Assembly: GCF_003019255.1 (NCBI RefSeq)
Contig: NZ_CP027846.1
Span: forward strand, 2,480,001-2,544,000
Direction: 5' to 3'
Origin: Staphylococcus kloosii
Lineage (GTDB): Bacteria; Bacillota; Bacilli; Staphylococcales; Staphylococcaceae
Length of the DNA: 64,000 nucleotides
In this document: positions 60,969 through 64,000 of the stretch, piece after piece
Position numbering within the stretch: the first letter of the stretch is position 1
Layout of the letters: each line of letters opens with the position of its first letter
Notes under the pieces: generated by a model
What the model was told of the DNA's origin: nothing
The model's database searches: none
Seen by the model: only the letters and a program-made list of their open reading frames with translations
Made by a program: the position numbers and the translations under genes

Positions 60969-61500
60969 TTCCTATATTAAAAATAAAAATGAACTAAACA
61001 GTTAAATGAATAACACCGTTGGCTCCATTACCTTTAACTCACTTTTATTTTGAGCAAGACTCCTGCCGGAATAGAAAGTGTCTCGAGACTACAGGCTCGA
61101 GCCTTTCCCGTAGGAAAGCACAGCTCAAAATATATTATTTTCACACCCTTCCTTATTAAAAATAAATATGAGGGAAAGAGTTAAACGAATTACACTGTTG
61201 GCTCAATTCCCTTTAACACACTTTATTTTGAGCAAGACTCCTGACGGAATTGAAAGTGTCTCGAGACTACAGGCTCGAGCTTTTCCCGTAGGAAAGCGCA
61301 GCTCAAAATATATTATTTTCACACCCCTTCCTTATTTAAAATAAAAATGAAGGAAACAGTTAAACGAATTACACTGTTGGCTCCATTCCCTTTAACACAC
61401 TTCTATTTTGAGCAAGACTCCTGACGGAATTGAAAGTGTCTCGAGACTACAGGCTCGAGCCTTTCCCGTAGGAAAGCGCAGCTCAAAATATATTATTTAA
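60969..61500. repeat. Three tandem copies of a ~179-bp unit carrying the palindromic element
   Basis: Units begin near 60969, 61149 and 61328 (period 179-180) and are about 90% identical. Each has a spacer part (from TTCCTTATT to CCTTTAACACAC) and an 87-bp hairpin element. In unit 1 the element runs 61046-61132: TATTTTGAGC pairs with GCTCAAAATA, CCTGACGG-type bases pair with CCGTAGG, GAAAG with CTTTC, and CTCGAG with CTCGAG around ACTACAGG. The core GAGACTACAGGCTCGAGCC is shared with 38325-38343. Units 2 and 3 are closest, suggesting a recent duplication. Confidence 0.85.
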
Positions 61501-61507
61501 AAACCAA

Positions 61508-61550
61508 AAAAGCCAACCAACGCGTTTAAAATCACGTTAGTCGGCTTCTT
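61508..61550 (-). terminator. Terminator of the small charged-protein gene
   Basis: On the minus strand AGCCGAC and TAACG pair with CGTTG and GTTGGCT around an AT-rich loop, followed by TTTTTTGG. Confidence 0.75.
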
Positions 61551-61597
61551 CATTGGGAGTTAACCCCAAGACTTAGAATTCTAATAATTACTATATA

Positions 61598-61729
61598 TTA
61601 AAATTTGTCTTTTAGATCATTAGCTTTGTCTTTCGCTTGATCTTTAACTTCTTTTTGCTTATCTTTATCATTCTTAACTTCGTCTACTTTATCTTTTGCT
61701 TGGTCTTTAAATTCGTCAAATTTACTCAT
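61598..61729 (-). CDS. Small highly charged protein (CsbD-like), 43 residues
   Basis: ATG 61729 follows the ribosome site TTAGGAGGT by seven bases. The 43-residue product starts MSKFDEFKDQAKDKVDEVK and continues with KDQAKDKANDLKDKF; about two thirds of the residues are Lys, Asp, Glu or Gln, with a K-D-Q-A-K-D-K repeat. This composition and the repeat resemble CsbD-type general-stress proteins, but it is shorter than the usual 60 or so. A SigB-like promoter lies 35-60 bp upstream and a terminator follows. Confidence 0.72.
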   Translation of the reverse strand: MSKFDEFKDQAKDKVDEVKNDKDKQKEVKDQAKDKANDLKDKF

Positions 61730-61763
61730 TATAAATACCTCCTAAAAGTTTGGATATATAGTT

Positions 61764-61788
61764 CTACCACCTAAAAACTTTGGTAAAC
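61764..61788 (-). promoter_or_regulatory. Possible SigB promoter of the small charged protein
   Basis: On the minus strand GTTTAC (61783-61788), a 13-bp spacer and TGGTAG (61764-61769) resemble GTTTAA-N12-15-GGGTAT with three mismatches. A stress promoter would suit a CsbD-like gene. Confidence 0.4.
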
Positions 61789-61880
61789 ACTTTTTTTACG
61801 ATAAATTTTAGTTTTTTATAAATTAACAAGTCTTAACCTTTCCAAACATAACATTCATAACATTTCAGAGGATTTATAAA

Positions 61881-63272
61881 TTATCGCTGTTTCTTAGTTT
61901 CTTTTAGTTTAAATGATAATAAGAAACCAATAATAGTTACACATGTAGCAACGATAAATGAAATATTAACACCATGCACGATACCTTCTTGCCCTTTTGT
62001 TGGGTCGACAGCTAATGACATAACCGTTATAAATAATGCCGTACCTAGAGCACCTGCCATTTGTCTAAAAGTATTGTTCATCGCCGTACCATGCGAAATT
62101 AAGTGTTGCGGTAATTGGTTAATCGCTAACGTCGTCATAGGCATCATAACCATCGCAATTGAAATCATTCTAATCGTATTCATTATAGTTAGATATGTGA
62201 TACTTGTATGCGACGTCAAGAACGTAAATGGCAACGTCGATAAGGCTAGCAATAATAAACCGCCACGAGCCAACCATTTACCACCAAATTTATCGAATAA
62301 ATATCCGGTAATCGGGTTAAAGAGACCCATAACAATTGCACCTGGTAATAATACTAAACCAGATTGTAATGGCGTTAAATGCAACATGTTTTGCATATAT
62401 AACGGTAATATAATGTTAGTCGCAATCATAACCGCAAATACAAACATCCCTAGCACAGTACCTATTGTATAAATGTTATATGAAAATACTCTAAACTCGA
62501 GCATAGGCTCTTTTAGATTTAATTGACGTTTAATAAATATGACTAATGCAATAATACCAACGATTAGAGAAACAATAACGTGCCAGCTCGTAAATCCAGC
62601 TTGACTCACCGTACTAAAGCCATATAATATACCACCAAAACCAATCGTAGATAATACGACAGATAGTTTATCAAGTTTAGGATACGTTAATTCTGTAACG
62701 TTTTTCAATAAAATATATGCAGTAATAATATTAATGACTGCGATTGGCAGGATAACGTAGAAGACACTTCTCCATGTGAAGTATTCGACTAAAATTCCTG
62801 ATAACGTTGGCCCGATTGCTGGAGCAAATGCAATCACTAAACCAAATAGTCCCATTGCAGTACCACGTTTTCCTTCAGGGAAAAGTAAAAATAATATTGT
62901 TTGCATAAGTGGCATCATAATACCCGCACCAGCGGCTTGAAGAATTCTACCTATTAATAATGTGAAGAAATCTGGTCCAAAGGCACAAATCAAAGTACCA
63001 ACAGTAAAGACGCCCATTGCAGATAGGAATAATTGACGAGATGTAAAACGTTCAATTAAAAATGCGGTAACTGGAATCATAATACCATTGACTAGCATAA
63101 AGATTGATTGCAACCATTGAACGGTACTATTGTCCAGATGTAAATCTTTCATTATAGGTGGTAACGCCGTTCCTAATAAAGTTTGGTTTAATATTGTTAT
63201 AAATGCCCCTGATAATAAGACAATAAATAACGGTATATTTTTCTTTAAATCAAACTTTTCTGTTTCAGACAA
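61881..63272 (-). CDS. MFS drug exporter of the DHA2 (14-helix) family
   Basis: About 463 residues with 14 hydrophobic helices. Motif A is AFLIERFTSRQLFL, the helix-5 motif C is APAIGPTLSGILVEYF, and the helix-1 motif is ITILNQTLLGTALPPI, with Asn where DHA2 proteins usually have Asp. It is an EmrB/LmrB-like proton antiporter for drugs. TTG 63272 is chosen as start, six bases after GGAAGGG; the TTG 18 bases upstream precedes that site. No dedicated regulator is adjacent. A 12-bp palindrome lies 126 bp upstream. Confidence 0.88.
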   Translation of the reverse strand: MSETEKFDLKKNIPLFIVLLSGAFITILNQTLLGTALPPIMKDLHLDNSTVQWLQSIFMLVNGIMIPVTAFLIERFTSRQLFLSAMGVFTVGTLICAFGPDFFTLLIGRILQAAGAGIMMPLMQTILFLLFPEGKRGTAMGLFGLVIAFAPAIGPTLSGILVEYFTWRSVFYVILPIAVINIITAYILLKNVTELTYPKLDKLSVVLSTIGFGGILYGFSTVSQAGFTSWHVIVSLIVGIIALVIFIKRQLNLKEPMLEFRVFSYNIYTIGTVLGMFVFAVMIATNIILPLYMQNMLHLTPLQSGLVLLPGAIVMGLFNPITGYLFDKFGGKWLARGGLLLLALSTLPFTFLTSHTSITYLTIMNTIRMISIAMVMMPMTTLAINQLPQHLISHGTAMNNTFRQMAGALGTALFITVMSLAVDPTKGQEGIVHGVNISFIVATCVTIIGFLLSFKLKETKKQR

Positions 63273-63397
63273 AGTAATCCCTTCCTTCAATAAGTTTAAA
63301 TATTTATTTGTAAAAACTTAAAATTTCATGTGTAAATAAATAAGACCGTTCATCTTACTTCATATAAAGTAATCCGCACGATCCATTATCAATACAC

Positions 63398-63409
63398 GCA
63401 TTCGAATGC
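63398..63409. promoter_or_regulatory. Palindrome upstream of the DHA2 exporter gene
   Basis: GCATTCGAATGC is a perfect 12-bp palindrome within the region between the exporter and the FusB-type gene. It could be an operator; no regulator is known. Confidence 0.3.
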
Positions 63410-63541
63410 ATTCATCTTTAGTTACAATTGTTATAATTTAACACTTATACCATCGCAAGTCCACTTAGTTGCTTGCTATTGTTATAAAAGTATAATTTTC
63501 AGAAATTCAATTAAATCTAAATCTCCAATTATTGAGCTAGG

Positions 63542-63570
63542 TTGACAATTGTATAATTACTTGCTATAAA
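63542..63570 (+). promoter_or_regulatory. Promoter of the FusB-family gene
   Basis: TTGACA (63542-63547), a 17-bp spacer and TATAAA (63565-63570), with an extended TGC, form a near-consensus sigma-A promoter. Transcription would start near 63577, about 24 bp before the leader peptide ATG. Confidence 0.8.
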
Positions 63571-63600
63571 AAGTATATTATTACAATTGGAGATGATGAT

Positions 63601-63642
63601 ATGTTGCACATAAATGCTACATCTTTAATACAAAGCAACTAA
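63601..63642 (+). CDS. Leader peptide of the FusB-family gene, 13 residues
   Basis: ATG 63601 follows the ribosome site TTGGAGATGATGAT. The product is MLHINATSLIQSN, ending at TAA 63640-63642. It lies 83 bases before the resistance-type gene. The last codons (Gln-Ser) contain attenuator segment 1, so ribosome stalling here would change RNA folding. Translational attenuation has been described for fusB, as I recall. Confidence 0.7.
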   Translation: MLHINATSLIQSN

Positions 63643-63715
63643 ATAAATGCTTTGTTAATCATTCCTCTATTCACAAAGCATTTAAATAACTTACAATAAA
63701 TTCGTTTTGTGAAAG
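63629..63715 (+). promoter_or_regulatory. Translational attenuator
   Basis: Four segments can pair alternatively. Segment 1, ACAAAGCA (about 63629-63636), pairs with segment 2, TGCTTTGT (63648-63655). Segment 2 also pairs with segment 3, ACAAAGCAT (63676-63684). Segment 3 can instead pair with segment 4, GTTTTGTG (about 63707-63714), which touches the ribosome site GAAAGGAAG. A stalled leader ribosome covers segment 1, frees segment 2 for segment 3 and exposes the gene's ribosome site. Confidence 0.65.
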
Positions 63716-63725
63716 GAAGAACAAC

Positions 63726-64000
63726 ATGGAAACTAAAATATATCCATATCAATTTAACTATATAAAAAACAATGTAGCACGTTTGTTAAACGTCTATAAT
63801 TCTGTGAATGACCAACGTACTGTTGCCGCTATCCAACAAACGACAAAGGAAGATATTTTACAATCTTTCCCTAATGGTGACGAGACAATAACACAAGCCG
63901 TTGAGAGCTTAATGAACGTTCAGTTATCTAGCCTACAAGCCGAAAAAATATTAGATACTTTCAGTACTTACGTTACACCGTTTAAACACCCTAGTAATAA
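63726..64000 (+). CDS. FusB-family EF-G-binding fusidic acid resistance protein (partial)
   Basis: The first 91 codons are in the window and the frame is open to the edge. METKIYPYQFNYIKNNVARL, LLNVYNSVNDQRTVAAIQ and VESLMNVQLSSLQAEKIL, then FSTYVTPFKHPS, closely parallel the N-terminal helical domain of FusB/FusC as I remember it. Those proteins bind EF-G and release it from fusidic-acid-stalled ribosomes. Chromosomal versions are fusD in S. saprophyticus and fusF in S. cohnii; I cannot say which this is. The zinc-finger C-terminal domain lies outside the window. The attenuator leader upstream supports inducible expression. Confidence 0.82.
   Translation, partial: METKIYPYQFNYIKNNVARLLNVYNSVNDQRTVAAIQQTTKEDILQSFPNGDETITQAVESLMNVQLSSLQAEKILDTFSTYVTPFKHPSN

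Noticed and set aside
60969..61500. The tandem units as a CRISPR array
   Set aside because: Units are 179 bp, spacers are as conserved as the hairpins, and no cas genes are present.
1..64000. Prophage, genomic island or secretion-system cluster
   Set aside because: No integrase, phage structural genes, attachment repeats or toxin-antitoxin operons were seen; most genes are conserved staphylococcal core genes.

Overview
The window is AT-rich Gram-positive chromosomal DNA from a Staphylococcus. Markers are a near-textbook SarA at 2615-2989, VraA/VraB/VraC-like genes, the mevalonate kinase trio mvaK1-mvaD-mvaK2, an Azo1-type azoreductase, the LipL octanoyltransferase, BshB2 for bacillithiol and a ProP transporter. 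Gene order from sarA to the tadA/deoxynucleoside kinase region matches, as I remember it, the S. aureus sarA-argS-pta-vraA-hxlAB segment in reverse. A chromosomal FusB-family gene at the right edge, a ThuA/Gfo-Idh sugar operon and the absence of S. aureus-specific genes point to a coagulase-negative species, plausibly of the saprophyticus/cohnii group. That species call is inference. No rRNA, tRNA, CRISPR array, prophage or intact insertion sequence was seen.

Layout. 1-3060: a fused YdcZ-type exporter, an orphan HlyD-like adaptor and sarA. 3084-10700 (minus): two odd alpha/beta-hydrolase homologues, a membrane protein, a small secreted protein, a HAD protein, a siderophore-type permease with a separately transcribed lipoprotein, a MerR/TipAS regulator and a DNA glycosylase. 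10786-17725 (minus): argS with conserved housekeeping neighbours and two redox enzymes. 17892-22737: a four-gene sugar operon (isomerase, two Gfo/Idh dehydrogenases, ThuA) with a cre site and a divergent RpiR regulator. 22809-30555: mevalonate pathway, lipL-pta, divergent hemQ and a split ThrE exporter. 30620-37873: a MarR-controlled efflux pump, an APC permease, the ung group, an Ntn amidase and a pyridoxal/HMP kinase. 37874-40260: the most accessory-like stretch, with a dead IS1182-type transposase end, a palindromic repeat, a divergent LDH-like enzyme, a duplicated leader, a 56-residue ORF and a structured RNA with C-rich loops. 40257-46266: two MFS transporters and the vra fatty-acid-like operon. 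46669-50230: the hexulose-phosphate pathway pair, bacillithiol deacetylase and FolE2. 50510-59578: an AraC-like/SarA-like regulator pair, azoreductase, tadA, two deoxynucleoside kinases, ilvE and a TDH-like dehydrogenase. 59820-64000: an aldo/keto reductase, three tandem hairpin repeats, a tiny charged protein, a drug exporter, and the start of a FusB-type gene behind an attenuator-like leader.

Most of the window is ordinary core genome. The observations most worth following are the C-rich-loop RNA at 40098-40257 with its upstream small ORF, the palindromic repeat family whose outer arms differ between loci while staying self-complementary (38281-38385 and 61046-61500), the leader and alternative hairpins before the FusB-family gene (63601-63725), the two alpha/beta-hydrolase paralogues with Glu at the nucleophile position, and the long-range inverted repeat at 12961-13091.
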